This document shows positions 41,187 through 49,532 of a DNA stretch of 64,000 nt, piece by piece. The DNA lies in contig NZ_CP011072.1 in assembly GCF_001190925.1 (NCBI RefSeq), positions 3,596,001 through 3,660,000 of the forward strand, given 5' to 3'. The notes under the pieces were generated by a model. It saw only the letters and a list, made by a program, of their open reading frames with translations, did no database searches and had not been told where the DNA came from. The position numbers were made by a program, and so were the translations under genes. This DNA is from Azoarcus sp. CIB (lineage in GTDB: Bacteria; Pseudomonadota; Gammaproteobacteria; Burkholderiales; Rhodocyclaceae). Each line of letters starts with the position of its first letter. Position 1 is the stretch's first letter.

Positions 41187-41983
41187 TGACCGAAACCGAA
41201 CTGCAGGAAATCATTGCAAGGCAAATGGCCCATTGCACAGCGCGCCGTGCCGATCAGAACATCGTACGCACCGACCATGCTGCGTTGCGCAAGGCGTGGC
41301 TCAAGCAACGTTTCGCCTCGTTCGATTACCACGAGTTCCTGCTCCGGCTCCATGAGAAATGGCTCGACTTGCTCTACACAGCGCTTGCCCGGCCCGAGGT
41401 GCGACGTGACGACCCCGTGCATTACAAACTCTTCATGGGCCCAGCGAGAGATATCTTCGCCAGGGCGCCGACGCCGGGACGACTAGATCCGCAGCTTTGG
41501 GAGCCCGGTCGGCAAGCCGGTTGGGCGCGAGCAATTCTCGACTACGACCGCGACACCGGTCTCGACGTGAGTTCGGCCTGGGAGTGGATGACGGACGAGG
41601 AAGAAAGGCGATTCTTCCCCTTGTGGGGATACATGACTCGCGTTGCGCAAAATATCCGGAACACGGTCGATTCCGCGTGGGACGACCCCGCAGACCACGA
41701 TTGGATTCTCAATGAGCGTTACACCGGCCCCATCGACTGGCCCGCGAACTGGATGGACGAGTTGCCGCGCGAGTCGATCGACGCCGACCGCGGCCACGTC
41801 CGCGAGCATCAACCCAACGTCCCCGCTGGGCAGCCCTGCCCCGAAGCAGGGTGGTGGTTCACGCCGGCCAAGACCGGCAGCCGTCGCTATTTCCGGCAGG
41901 GCGAGGTGATGCCCGCGCTCGGCGGCGATTACGGTAAGACCTTCTGGCAGTGGTCGCCAGACCAATCCGCACCGCGACTCTGA
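41183..41983 (+). CDS. predicted immunity protein of the adjacent T6SS effector
   Basis: This 266-residue, Trp/Asp/Glu-rich soluble protein has no signal peptide, so it would act in the cytoplasm. Its position (start overlapping the effector stop) and its C-terminal pattern CPEAGWWFTPAKTGSRRYF followed by GGDYGKTFWQWSPDQS resemble the Imm71/Imm72-type immunity families of polymorphic toxin systems, as I recall them. A related but broken copy lies just downstream. It should bind and neutralise the preceding effector; this is inferred from coupling and similarity, not shown. Confidence 0.75.
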   Translation: MMTETELQEIIARQMAHCTARRADQNIVRTDHAALRKAWLKQRFASFDYHEFLLRLHEKWLDLLYTALARPEVRRDDPVHYKLFMGPARDIFARAPTPGRLDPQLWEPGRQAGWARAILDYDRDTGLDVSSAWEWMTDEEERRFFPLWGYMTRVAQNIRNTVDSAWDDPADHDWILNERYTGPIDWPANWMDELPRESIDADRGHVREHQPNVPAGQPCPEAGWWFTPAKTGSRRYFRQGEVMPALGGDYGKTFWQWSPDQSAPRL

Positions 41984-42030
41984 TCGCATGACACTGCTGA
42001 TCCCGCAGGAAATCTACCTGTTCAAACGCT
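41978..42030 (+). repeat. 53-base direct repeat, copy 1
   Basis: This segment spans the end of the intact immunity gene and the start of the next remnant. It recurs with about six changes at 42814-42866. Both copies contain CTCTGATCGCATGACA followed by a frame starting MT-LI-QEIYL. The pair marks unequal recombination among immunity-gene copies. Confidence 0.85.
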
Positions 42031-42106
42031 ATTTAGCGCGGACTACTTCAGGAAACTGCGCGACGCCTTCGCCGATTCAAACAGAAAAACGCTACATAAA
42101 GCGTGA
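41988..42106 (+). pseudogene. 5' remnant of a second immunity-type gene (frameshifted)
   Basis: From the ATG at 41988 the frame reads MTLLIPQEIYLFKRY, a start I associate with Imm71-type immunity proteins. A missing base in the T-run at 42032-42034 throws it out of frame. The continuation is found in the next frame as FSADYFRKLRDAFADSNRKT, which then hits TGA at 42104-42106. The fragment lacks the body of the gene. It begins five bases after the stop of the intact immunity gene. Confidence 0.75.
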
Positions 42107-42138
42107 CTCAAGCTTCCACAAGGCTCAGGACACGTGAC

Positions 42139-42759
42139 AGGGGCTCCCTTACGAGTCTAGAACGCCATTGGTCAGATCCCGAGCTGCAGAAGCGCCACTC
42201 AGGAGACTACCAGGGCATGATCAGCCCCGTATTCTTCAACCTGGACCGCGTCTCCAAACCCGGAATCAATCCACAGGCGTAATGGAAGGCGGGAAAAGAG
42301 ACGGGATGGGCCAGCACCATTTCCTACAATTTCAATCGCGGCATGGACTACGCTGGGGTGAACGAGTATCAGGAATTGTCTGACGCGGAACGGCAAAGGC
42401 TGAACAAGCTTGTTGGGCAAATGCTGCGCATTCAAGAGAATATTCGTACTACCGTAGAAGACGGATGGGATGTCGACGACATATTTGATACCGACTTGAC
42501 CGGCACCATCGACTGGCCCCCGAACTGGATGGACGAACTGCCGGCGGAAGTCGTTGCTGCCGCACAGGGCTCAGTTTCGACGCCGCGCCTCAACGTTCCC
42601 GCCGGCCACCCTTGCCCAGAAGCAGGCTGGTGGTTTTCGCCCGCTCAAGTGAACAGCCGGCGGTATTTCAAAGAAGGGGAACTCATGCCCGCGCTCGGGG
42701 GCGATTACGGCAACACATACTGGCAGTGGTCCCCCGACGAATCCGCACCGCAGTTATGA
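42139..42759 (+). pseudogene. immunity gene paralogue with in-frame stop
   Basis: A continuous frame, homologous to the middle and C-terminal part of the 41183-41983 protein, is broken by TAA at 42280-42282. Before the stop it reads HWSDPELQKRHSGDYQGMIS and then FFNLDRVSKPGINPQA. After it come WKAGKETGWASTISYNFNRG and the conserved end CPEAGWWFSPAQVNSRRYF with GGDYGNTYWQWSPDES. An ATG at 42343 could still yield a 138-residue C-terminal fragment, but the full-length product is lost. The 5' end is undefined because it abuts the frameshifted remnant. Confidence 0.78.
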
Positions 42760-42782
42760 CATGAAGGTGCGATTACCCTGTT

Positions 42783-42866
42783 CCCTATCTTGAAGTCCTT
42801 CCCCTCACCGCGGCTCTGATCGCATGACACCGCTGATTCTGCAGGAAATCTACCTGATCGAACGCT
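42783..42866 (+). pseudogene. remnant junction: effector 3' tail joined to immunity 5' start
   Basis: Bases 42783-42807 duplicate the 3' end of the effector gene (41127-41151) exactly. They are followed at once by a copy (42814-42866) of the 53-base repeat that holds an immunity-type start (MTPLILQEIYLIER from 42824). This is what would be left of a further effector/immunity pair after deletion. Beyond 42866 the similarity ends and nothing coding is recognised until 43078. Confidence 0.75.
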
Positions 42867-43077
42867 GCGGCATGGATGGCCTTGGGAACAGATCGCGATT
42901 ACCGACCGCGATCACCCGATAGCGGGCAACGAGCCACGCATATCGCGTAGCATATTGGCATCATCACGCACATGATTGCCATCCCCGCCGGCGCATCAGC
43001 GGCCAACGCGAGCTCGTTATGCACGTGCCAGCCAAGACGGCGACAAAGATGACGTCGCCGGATGACAGACCAAACCG

Positions 43078-43262
43078 ATGCTCCCTGCACTCCTCGCCCT
43101 GCTTTCGCTGCCTTTCGCCTTTCTCGCTATCGCTTGGGCGGCCCTGCAACCTCCACTCGTTGCCGGTGTCTTCTACCTTGCCAGCCTGGCCGTATGGCTT
43201 ATCCATGGCGCGTGGCGACACTATGTCGCGAAAATACCTCCGCTGCCCATTCCCGGTGTGCT
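43078..43262 (+). pseudogene. 5' part of a large membrane-anchored protein gene split by IS66
   Basis: The frame starts MLPALLALLSLPFAFLAIAW and encodes two hydrophobic helices (about residues 2-24 and 27-48), then WRHYVAKIPPLPIPGV. It is cut at codon 62 by the IS66 element. Without the element it joins in frame to 46328-48560 and gives 805 residues. No clear SD precedes the ATG, so the start is tentative. As it stands the reading frame meets a stop four bases into the insertion and yields 62 residues. Confidence 0.85.
43255..43262 (+). repeat. target-site duplication of IS66, left copy
   Basis: GGTGTGCT directly flanks the left end of the element and is repeated exactly at 46320-46327. Eight bases is the duplication length characteristic of the IS66 family. 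Confidence 0.97.
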
Positions 43263-43287
43263 GTAAGCGTCCGCCCGAGACCGTCTT
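43263..43287 (+). repeat. IS66 terminal inverted repeat, left end
   Basis: GTAAGCGTCCGCCC, then GAG, then ACCGTCTT. It matches the other end in 22 of 25 positions; the three differences are the GAG/ATC triplet. Confidence 0.95.
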
Positions 43288-43292
43288 GACGC

Positions 43293-43877
43293 TCAGACCT
43301 TGATTTTGTGGAGGCGCAGATCGACCGCCGCGATGTCGAAGGCGGCCGGATCGAACGGTGCGCCGTACCATTCGAGCATGTCGTGGTGTTCAGGATGGTC
43401 CGGATCGGCCATTGCCGCGACGAAGTCGGCGTAGCCGGGTGCGCCGCCGACATCCTCAGGCGGGGTGGCGTTGGCGCCGCCAAGGCAGAGCGCCGTATCG
43501 AAGAGCGAGTCGGGTGGTAGGCGGCGTTCGACCTTGATGCGATGCTCCCAGTCGTCACCGAAGTCGTAGACGTAGCGGAAGGATTTGGCGCCGCCGAGCG
43601 CGGTCGCGAGCCGCACGCGTTGTTCGTTGCGAACGGGCTCGAAGTCGTAATCGGGATCGGGGACGCCATAGCGCTCGCCGGTGATCTCGAACTCGTGCAG
43701 ATGGCAGTCGTGCCAGCCCATCACGGCCTGGATGACCTGATGCAGCTTCGGCAGCGTGATGGTTTCCGGGACCGCCACCCGACGCCAGATGGCCGGCTTG
43801 ATCCTGGCTAGCTCGATCCGCAGTTGCAGCAGATGCGGCGCGGGTCGCGCCTTGGGAAGTCGTACAACAGTGCCCAT
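43293..43877 (-). CDS. pRiA4b ORF-3-like protein, IS66 passenger gene
   Basis: This 194-residue protein carries the plasmid pRiA4b ORF-3-like domain: LLQLRIELARIKPAIWRRVA, QVIQAVMGWHDCHLHEFEIT, SFRYVYDFGDDWEHRIKVER, and the late CLGGANATPPEDVGGAPGYA. The function is unknown; such genes occur as stand-alone genes and as riders in some insertion sequences. It lies inside the inverted repeats, its start overlaps the tnpC stop region (ATGGTCA), and it is transcribed with the transposition genes, so it moves with the element. Confidence 0.88.
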   Translation of the reverse strand: MGTVVRLPKARPAPHLLQLRIELARIKPAIWRRVAVPETITLPKLHQVIQAVMGWHDCHLHEFEITGERYGVPDPDYDFEPVRNEQRVRLATALGGAKSFRYVYDFGDDWEHRIKVERRLPPDSLFDTALCLGGANATPPEDVGGAPGYADFVAAMADPDHPEHHDMLEWYGAPFDPAAFDIAAVDLRLHKIKV

Positions 43878-43879
43878 GG

Positions 43880-45409
43880 TCAGGCGGCCTTGCGCAGGGG
43901 GTCGGATTGGTCGCGGCCCAGATTCCAGGGCAGCAAGTCTTCGATCCGGTTGATCGGATGCTCGGCGATGCGTGCCAGCACGTCGCGTAGATACGCTTCC
44001 GGGTCGAGATCGTTGAGTTTGGCGGTGCCGATCAGGCTGTAGAGGGTCGCCGCGCGATTGCCTCCGGCATCCGAACCGCCGAAGAGGAAATTCTTTCTTC
44101 CCAAGGCCACCGCGCGCAGGGCGCGTTCGGCGGCATTGTTGTCGATTTCGATGCGACCGTCGTCTGCGTAGCGGACGAGCGCCTGCCAGTGGTTCAGGCC
44201 GTACTGGATCGCCTCGCTGATGCCGGACTTGCGCGACACGCGCCGGCTCTGCGCTTCCAACCAAGCCCGCAAATCCTCCAGTAATGGACGCGCCTGGGCC
44301 TGCCGCACCACGCGGCGGATCGGCGGGAGTTCGCCGCGGACGCTCGCTTCGATCGCGTAGAGTTGACCGATCCGCGCGAGCGCCTCGGCAGCGATCGGCG
44401 AAGCCTGTGCCCGGTGCACATCGAAGAACTTGCGTCTCAGATGGGCCCAGCAAGCGGCTTCCTGCACCTGCCCAGTCGCATAAATCGCATTGAAACCCGC
44501 ATAGGCGTCGGCCTGCAGGATGCCGCAGAAGGCGCGAAGATGGCGCTGCGGGTGCTCGCCCTTGCGATTGGGCGAGTACGCGAACCACACCGCCGGAGGG
44601 TCATTGCTACCCGCCGGGCGATCGTCGCGTACGTAAGTCCATAACCGGGCAGTCTTGGTCCGTCCTTCGCCGGGCGCGAGCACCGGCAGCGGGGTGTCGT
44701 CGGCATGGACCTTGTCGGCGGCGAGCACGTAGCGGCGCAGCGCCTCGACCAAGGGCGCGAGCAGTTGTGCCGATTGCCCGACCCAGTCGGCGAGCGTCGA
44801 GCGGTCGAGCTCGATGCCCGAGCGAGCATAGATGGCGCTCTGCCGATACAACGGCAGGTGGTCACAGAACTTGCCCACCAGCACATGCGCGAGCAAGGCC
44901 GGCCCGGGCAGTCCGCGTTCGATCGGCCGCGCGGGTGCAGTCGCCTGCACGATGCACTCGCAACGCGAGCAGGCGAGCTTCGGGCGCACGTGCCGGATGA
45001 CCTTGAAGTGGGCCGGCACGTACTCGAGCATCTCCGAGACGTCCTCGCCGAGCTTCACGAAGGTGCTGCCGCAGTCGGGGCAGTCGCCTTCGGCGGGCGC
45101 ATGCTCGACCGTCTCACGCGGCAGGTGATCGGGCAAGGGTTTGCGGGCGGGGCGTTTCGGTGACGACGCTGTGCCGGCGGTCGTGTCCGGCGAGACGTCT
45201 GCAGCGGCTTCGCGCCGGGCAGTCTCGATGCCCTCAAGGGCGAGTTCGAGCTGGGCGAGCGTGCCGTCTAATTGTTCCGAGCGGCGACCGAACTGCATCC
45301 GGCGCAGCTTGGCAATGATGAAGTTCAGGCGCGCGATCTCGGCCTGCTGGGCCGTCACCAGGGCCTTGAGCACAGCCTGGTCATCGGGAAGGGGCGTCGT
45401 CGCGTGCAT
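43880..45409 (-). CDS. tnpC: IS66 family transposase TnpC
   Basis: This is the 509-residue DDE transposase of IS66. The N-terminal leucine-zipper-like region ([20 protein letters not shown]) leads to a zinc-finger-type segment ([20 protein letters not shown] with CRCE-like cysteines at about 155-160). The catalytic core includes [20 protein letters not shown] (first Asp), [14 protein letters not shown] (second Asp) and the [20 protein letters not shown] motif with the Glu. The C-terminal IS66 tail reads [22 protein letters not shown]. It appears intact. Confidence 0.96.
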   Translation of the reverse strand: MHATTPLPDDQAVLKALVTAQQAEIARLNFIIAKLRRMQFGRRSEQLDGTLAQLELALEGIETARREAAADVSPDTTAGTASSPKRPARKPLPDHLPRETVEHAPAEGDCPDCGSTFVKLGEDVSEMLEYVPAHFKVIRHVRPKLACSRCECIVQATAPARPIERGLPGPALLAHVLVGKFCDHLPLYRQSAIYARSGIELDRSTLADWVGQSAQLLAPLVEALRRYVLAADKVHADDTPLPVLAPGEGRTKTARLWTYVRDDRPAGSNDPPAVWFAYSPNRKGEHPQRHLRAFCGILQADAYAGFNAIYATGQVQEAACWAHLRRKFFDVHRAQASPIAAEALARIGQLYAIEASVRGELPPIRRVVRQAQARPLLEDLRAWLEAQSRRVSRKSGISEAIQYGLNHWQALVRYADDGRIEIDNNAAERALRAVALGRKNFLFGGSDAGGNRAATLYSLIGTAKLNDLDPEAYLRDVLARIAEHPINRIEDLLPWNLGRDQSDPLRKAA

Positions 45410-45472
45410 GACGTGAGTCTACGCGATGCCGTGGCGTGTGAACAGCCTCCGGGGGGCGGCATGCTCCGATCT

Positions 45473-45820
45473 TCAGGCCGCGCAGTCGGGCTGCCAGGTC
45501 CGCTCGGGCCGACGCCAGTCGATGCCTTCGAGCAGCATCGACAGCTGCGCTGCGGTCAGATGCACCGCCCCCGCGGTCGCCTGCGGCCAGATGAAGCGCC
45601 CCCGTTCGAGGCGCTTCGCGAACAGGCACAGCCCGTCGCCGCTCCACCACAGCAGTTTCACGAGATCGCCCCGCCGCCCGCGGAAGATGAAGACGTGCCC
45701 GGAGAACGGGTTCTCAGTGAGCGCCCCTTGCACGATCGCCGCCAGACCGTCCATGCCGCGACGCATGTCGGTCACGCCGGCCACAAGCCAGATGCGCGTG
45801 CCTGCCGGCAAGCCAATCAT
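45473..45820 (-). CDS. tnpB: IS66 accessory protein TnpB
   Basis: This 115-residue protein of the IS66 Orf2 family is needed for IS66 transposition, with unknown biochemical role. RIWLVAGVTDMRRGMDGLAA, FSGHVFIFRGRRGDLVKLLW and CLFAKRLERGRFIWP are diagnostic. It overlaps tnpA by four bases and precedes tnpC by 63 bases. It is unrelated to the RNA-guided TnpB nucleases. Confidence 0.96.
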   Translation of the reverse strand: MIGLPAGTRIWLVAGVTDMRRGMDGLAAIVQGALTENPFSGHVFIFRGRRGDLVKLLWWSGDGLCLFAKRLERGRFIWPQATAGAVHLTAAQLSMLLEGIDWRRPERTWQPDCAA

Positions 45821-46269
45821 GCCCGCTCGGCCAGACAGTCGAGGACCGTACGCAGTGCGTCGCGACTGACCTCGCCGAGCACCCGCACGGTCGCGCCGCC
45901 GATAACGATCTCGAGCGCGGCTGCCGGCTTGACGCTCTTCGACGCCAACTGCAGGCCGACTGTCGGCGACACGGTCATCACCGGCAGCAGTTTCGGCGCT
46001 TCACCCACACGCGGCCGAGGGGCCGCGTGATGCGCCGGGCCCGGCTCGCCGAACCACCCGGCACGGTAGTGACGACGCCATTTGAACAGCAGGTTCGCGT
46101 TGATGCCGTGTTCGAGGGCGAGCTTAGCCACCGAGACCCCCGGCTCGCAGGCGAGCGCGGCAAGGTGGCGTTTGAAGTCGATCGGGTAGTTCGGCCGCCC
46201 CTTGCGGGTCACCCGGGTGATGCTATTCGTGGCCAAAGTGGTCCCCACCAGAAATTTGGTGGGCACCAC
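45817..46269 (-). CDS. tnpA: IS66 accessory protein TnpA
   Basis: This 150-residue protein has an N-terminal helix-turn-helix of the IS66 Orf1/IS3 OrfA type (YPIDFKRHLAALACEPGVSV, LALEHGINANLLFKWRRHYR). It probably binds the element ends. The start is uncertain: two GTG codons at 46269 and 46266 lie in a hairpin, and no ATG is near. It is the first gene of the element. Confidence 0.92.
   Translation of the reverse strand: MVPTKFLVGTTLATNSITRVTRKGRPNYPIDFKRHLAALACEPGVSVAKLALEHGINANLLFKWRRHYRAGWFGEPGPAHHAAPRPRVGEAPKLLPVMTVSPTVGLQLASKSVKPAAALEIVIGGATVRVLGEVSRDALRTVLDCLAERA
46238..46269 (-). promoter_or_regulatory. hairpin covering the tnpA start
   Basis: A 13-bp inverted repeat with one mismatch (GTGGTCCCCACCA at 46238-46250 and TGGTGGGCACCAC at 46257-46269, loop GAAATT) includes the tnpA GTG codons. 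In mRNA it could hide the start and limit transposase synthesis. Confidence 0.5.
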
Positions 46270-46294
46270 TCTGGGCGATCCCTGTCACCAACGA

Positions 46295-46319
46295 AAGACG
46301 GTGATGGGCGGACGCTTAC
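46295..46319 (-). repeat. IS66 terminal inverted repeat, right end
   Basis: Read on the minus strand: GTAAGCGTCCGCCC, then ATC, then ACCGTCTT. It pairs with 43263-43287. Confidence 0.95.
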
Positions 46320-46327
46320 GGTGTGCT
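46320..46327 (+). repeat. target-site duplication of IS66, right copy
   Basis: GGTGTGCT, identical to 43255-43262. Removing the element with one copy restores an open frame. Confidence 0.97.
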
Positions 46328-48560
46328 GGCGGCGCTGGCCCCCTTTTCCCTGAGCGTGAGCCTGGGCCGCCGCCTGTTTCCGCTGGCTGACGGCATTTTG
46401 CAAAACGCTATCTCAGTGCTCGTTTGCCTGCTTGCCATCAGCTTGCCGGGAGCACTCCATTCGCGTCTTGAGCGCCTGCGCTTCCTGCGCGACACAGAAA
46501 CCCCGCCACCGCCGCCACCCGTGTACGCTTCGCCAGCGCCGAAGATCGAGTGGTGCAAACTGCCCAACGGCCTGCATTTTCGCACCACCGAGGGTGGCGA
46601 AATCTGCATGGGCGGCCCCGTCATGTCCTCCCATCACTTTTCCAACGGCATCGTGCTGGGCACCGGAGCACTGACCCTCTCGGCCGATGGCTGCTACGCC
46701 GCTTGCGGCGATCTACGCCACGGCAGACCCATCATGCTCGCCGACCTGGAAAACGGCATTGTCCGTGCCTGCGAAGAGGATAGCGAGGTTCGCGCGATCC
46801 GCGCTGCCGGGCCGCGGCTTGCCGAAGTGAAGCATCTCCTGAGGCGGACGGGTAGCGTCCAATATGTTCGCGTCCACGGTCTATGGGTGGAGCCGGATCG
46901 CGAGATTCCGCCGGACCGGTTGATTGTCCCGGACCTGCAGGGCCGAACGCGGCTTTACATGGAGCGCCGGCGGGAAGAGGCGGCACTGCAGGCGGCCGAC
47001 GACCCGCTGGCCCACCTCCTGAAAGGGGATTACACGCTCAGTCTCGACGGCAAACCGCTGCCCGTGCGTGCGTCGTCGCCGAAGGGCATCGTGTGGAGCG
47101 AGGACGGCGACATGCTGCTGGTACCCGCCCTTCCCGCCCAGCCCGATACTGCCGGCAGCCATTGGCTGTGGCGGCGAAACGGCCCCTCCGGCTGGGCCGA
47201 TCCCCTGAGGTGGAACGTGAATGACAGTCTGCCTTCCGGCGACATGCGCGGAGTGAGCGCCATCGACGCTGAGGGCTACTGGGCTGAGCTGAACATGAAC
47301 CGCCCAAGCGATACCGGGTATCCGCAACGCACCCTCAGCTTGCGTTTTCCATGCTCCCACACCTATGGCACCAGCCCCTCCAGGTGGATCGCTGGGTCCG
47401 ACGAGCGGGGGCGCCTGGTGATCCGGAAACTCGCAGAGGCGGAGGCGAGCTTACGCGTCCGCCTGTCATGGCACGGGCGCGGCAACGACGCGACGCTCGA
47501 GTCCCGCCCCGCGCCCGGCAACACCCCGACGACGGCCGTCGCCCACTTCACCCCGCAGCCCAGGACCGGCGGCGGCCTACGCCCCTATCGGGTGGAGGCT
47601 GGCGCTGCCGCCGCCAAGGACGTCGCCCTGTTCCACCTGTGGTCCGACTGCGGCCGCTATGTGGCACTGCAGCCCCATTGCGGCCGTGCCGAGGCAGCGG
47701 ACCGCTTCTTCGTCCTCGACACCGTCACCGGACGACACCTGGAAACCGGTTTCCGCGGTTGCGGCCTGCAACTTCTGGGCTGGGCCTGCGGCGAATTGCA
47801 GGTGGGAATCGTCGTGGGGAAGGTACCCGATATCCATTTCAGTTTCGACCCCTTCGCAGCGGTCGATCCGCCGCCCCGCCCGGAAGAGGACGGCAGCGTG
47901 CGCGGGGAGTGGCTGCTCACGGAAGGCCTGCGTTTCCGCGTCGCAGACGATGGCGAGCAACTCATCGGCCCCCTGTCCAAGCAAGTGGTCCTGACGCTCC
48001 CTCCCTACCCCAACGCCGCCTTTGACTTTCACTACCACGCACCGACCGGAGGCAGATCGGTCTTCGTGTTCGGCGCCCGCAACGAGTATCAGAACCAATA
48101 CGACCAGGCGCAATGCTGCCGCTACCAGGCCCGGGCCATCACTTCAGACGGCATTTGTATGGAGGGCCTGGGGGTCGGCATGATCTGGTCGGAAAACGGT
48201 TGCTATCTCGTCGTCACCAACCGCGTCCCGCCGGACCATCCCGACTATCGGGATACCACCTGGAAGGCGCGGCTCGTCGATTGCGACCGGCATCTCATCT
48301 ACCCCGAAATCTCCTTGGGCTGCATGCCGATTTTCGAGACCTGGTCCGGCGACAGCATCGATTATCGGCAGGTGGACGACGACTGGTGGCGGGACGACGT
48401 GGAAACGCTCCCGGCACGCCTGCCCCTGGCCGACCTGCTGGACGGCGAACCGGAAGCACTGCGCTACCAGGAAGGCTTCTGGCTGCCTGCCGGCAACGCC
48501 TGGCAGCCTCATTGGCGCGACGCTTTCGCGCTGGCCTACGGCGACACTTCCCGGTGCTGA
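46328..48560 (+). pseudogene. 3' part of the IS66-split membrane protein, possible beta-propeller
   Basis: This frame continues the gene begun at 43078. It supplies two further hydrophobic helices (about LAALAPFSLSVSLG and ILQNAISVLVCLLAISLPGA), a proline-rich linker (TPPPPPPVYASPAP), and a large soluble part of about 690 residues. That part repeats a strand-turn pattern: LTLSADGCYAACGD, IVWSEDGDMLLVPA, HLWSDCGRYVALQP and MIWSENGCYLVVTN. Spaced S-DG-Y-type strands of this kind are typical of beta-propeller blades. I recognise no family. A GTG at 46323 could start a 745-residue fragment, so partial expression is possible. It ends 43 bases before the convergent transglutaminase gene. Confidence 0.8.
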
Positions 48561-48603
48561 CGCTTCACCCTTCTCGGCGGAACCTGCTGCGATGGTCGCC
48601 GGA

Positions 48604-49530
48604 TCAGGCGGCACCGCTCTGATCGGAGGTGAATTTGACCCCGTCGCCCTCGGGCACAACCGTGACACCGACCTTCAACGTATGCTCGCCGCCGCCCTGG
48701 ATGACGCCGCGAAGAGGGGATACGTCGCCGAAGTCGCGGCCCCAGGCGAGGACGATGTGGCGTTCGTCGGCGAAGCAATCGTTGGTGGGGTCGAATTCGA
48801 TCCAGCCGGCTTCGGGCACGAACACGGCAACCCAGGCGTGGGAGGCGTCGCTGCCCGTCATCCGTGCTTGGCCCGGCAAGGGGTCAGTGCGCAGGTAGCC
48901 GGAGACGTAGCGGGCGGCAAGCCCGCGCGAGCGCAGGCAGCCGATCATGAGGTGGGCGAAGTCCTGGCAGACACCGTGTTTGTTTTCCAACACCTCAACG
49001 ACGGAGGTGCCGACTTCGGTGGCGTCGGGGTCGTAGCGGAACTCGGCGTGGATGCGGCGCATGAGGTCGCGGGCGGCGTCGATCACGGGGCGGCCGGCGC
49101 CGAACGAGGGGGCGGCGTACGCTTCGAGTTCGCGCTTGACGCGCACGCCGGGTGATTCGAAGCGCATGCGCTGGGCGTCGGCGACGGCGTCGCCGAGCGG
49201 GGCGGCGTGGTAGTCGAGGGCGTCGCGCACCTGCTCCCAGGCGGGGCCGTCGCTCGCCATGGCGAGCCAGGGGCGTTCGCCGACGGCGACGATCAGTTCG
49301 CTTTCGACGCGCAGGCAATCGTGCGAGGCGGCGAACTCGACGCGGTCGACCGGGTTGCCGAACGGGTCTGCACTGCGCGCGTGCGTCGTCGGTTCGGGTT
49401 CGATGCGCAAGGACTGCCGTTCGAGCGTCTGCCAGGGCAGCGGCTGCGGGACGAGGTGCAGCAGGTGACGGGCGGTCTGCACCGGCTGCGCATACTGATA
49501 TTCGGTGGTGTGCAGGACGTGGTAGCGCAT
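48604..49530 (-). CDS. transglutaminase-like protein with Bact_transglu_N domain
   Basis: This 308-residue protein has an N-terminal beta domain (YHVLHTTEYQYAQPVQTARH, LVPQPLPWQTLERQSLRIEP). A papain-like transglutaminase core follows with Cys in NKHGVCQDFAHLMIGCLRSR (about residue 186), His in SDASHAWVAVFVPEAGWIEF and Asp in FDPTNDCF. Bacterial members are thought to act as peptidases or amide-cleaving/ligating enzymes; no substrate is known. It is the last gene of the leftward Anbu operon, two bases after the fusion gene. It is shorter than the second transglutaminase in the operon, which also has DUF2126. Confidence 0.9.
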   Translation of the reverse strand: MRYHVLHTTEYQYAQPVQTARHLLHLVPQPLPWQTLERQSLRIEPEPTTHARSADPFGNPVDRVEFAASHDCLRVESELIVAVGERPWLAMASDGPAWEQVRDALDYHAAPLGDAVADAQRMRFESPGVRVKRELEAYAAPSFGAGRPVIDAARDLMRRIHAEFRYDPDATEVGTSVVEVLENKHGVCQDFAHLMIGCLRSRGLAARYVSGYLRTDPLPGQARMTGSDASHAWVAVFVPEAGWIEFDPTNDCFADERHIVLAWGRDFGDVSPLRGVIQGGGEHTLKVGVTVVPEGDGVKFTSDQSGAA

Positions 49531-49532
49531 GT

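Larger units (their letters stand above)
43263..46319 (-). mobile_element. complete IS66-family insertion sequence, 3057 bp
   Basis: The element is bounded by 25-base terminal inverted repeats (22 of 25 identical, beginning GTAAGCGTCCGCCC) and flanked by a perfect 8-base duplication. It carries tnpA, tnpB and tnpC plus a fourth, passenger-type gene, all leftward and with intact frames. The perfect duplication and intact genes point to a recent insertion. The gene order and the GTAAGCG ends are IS66 hallmarks. Confidence 0.97.

Noticed and set aside
42343-42759. An intact 138-residue gene
   Set aside because: The upstream frame shows continuing homology interrupted by TAA at 42280, so this is better read as the 3' part of a broken paralogue, though a fragment could still be expressed.
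45473-45820. RNA-guided TnpB nuclease with an omega-RNA
   Set aside because: The tnpB here is the short IS66 Orf2 protein, which shares only the name; no RuvC motifs or guide RNA scaffold are present.
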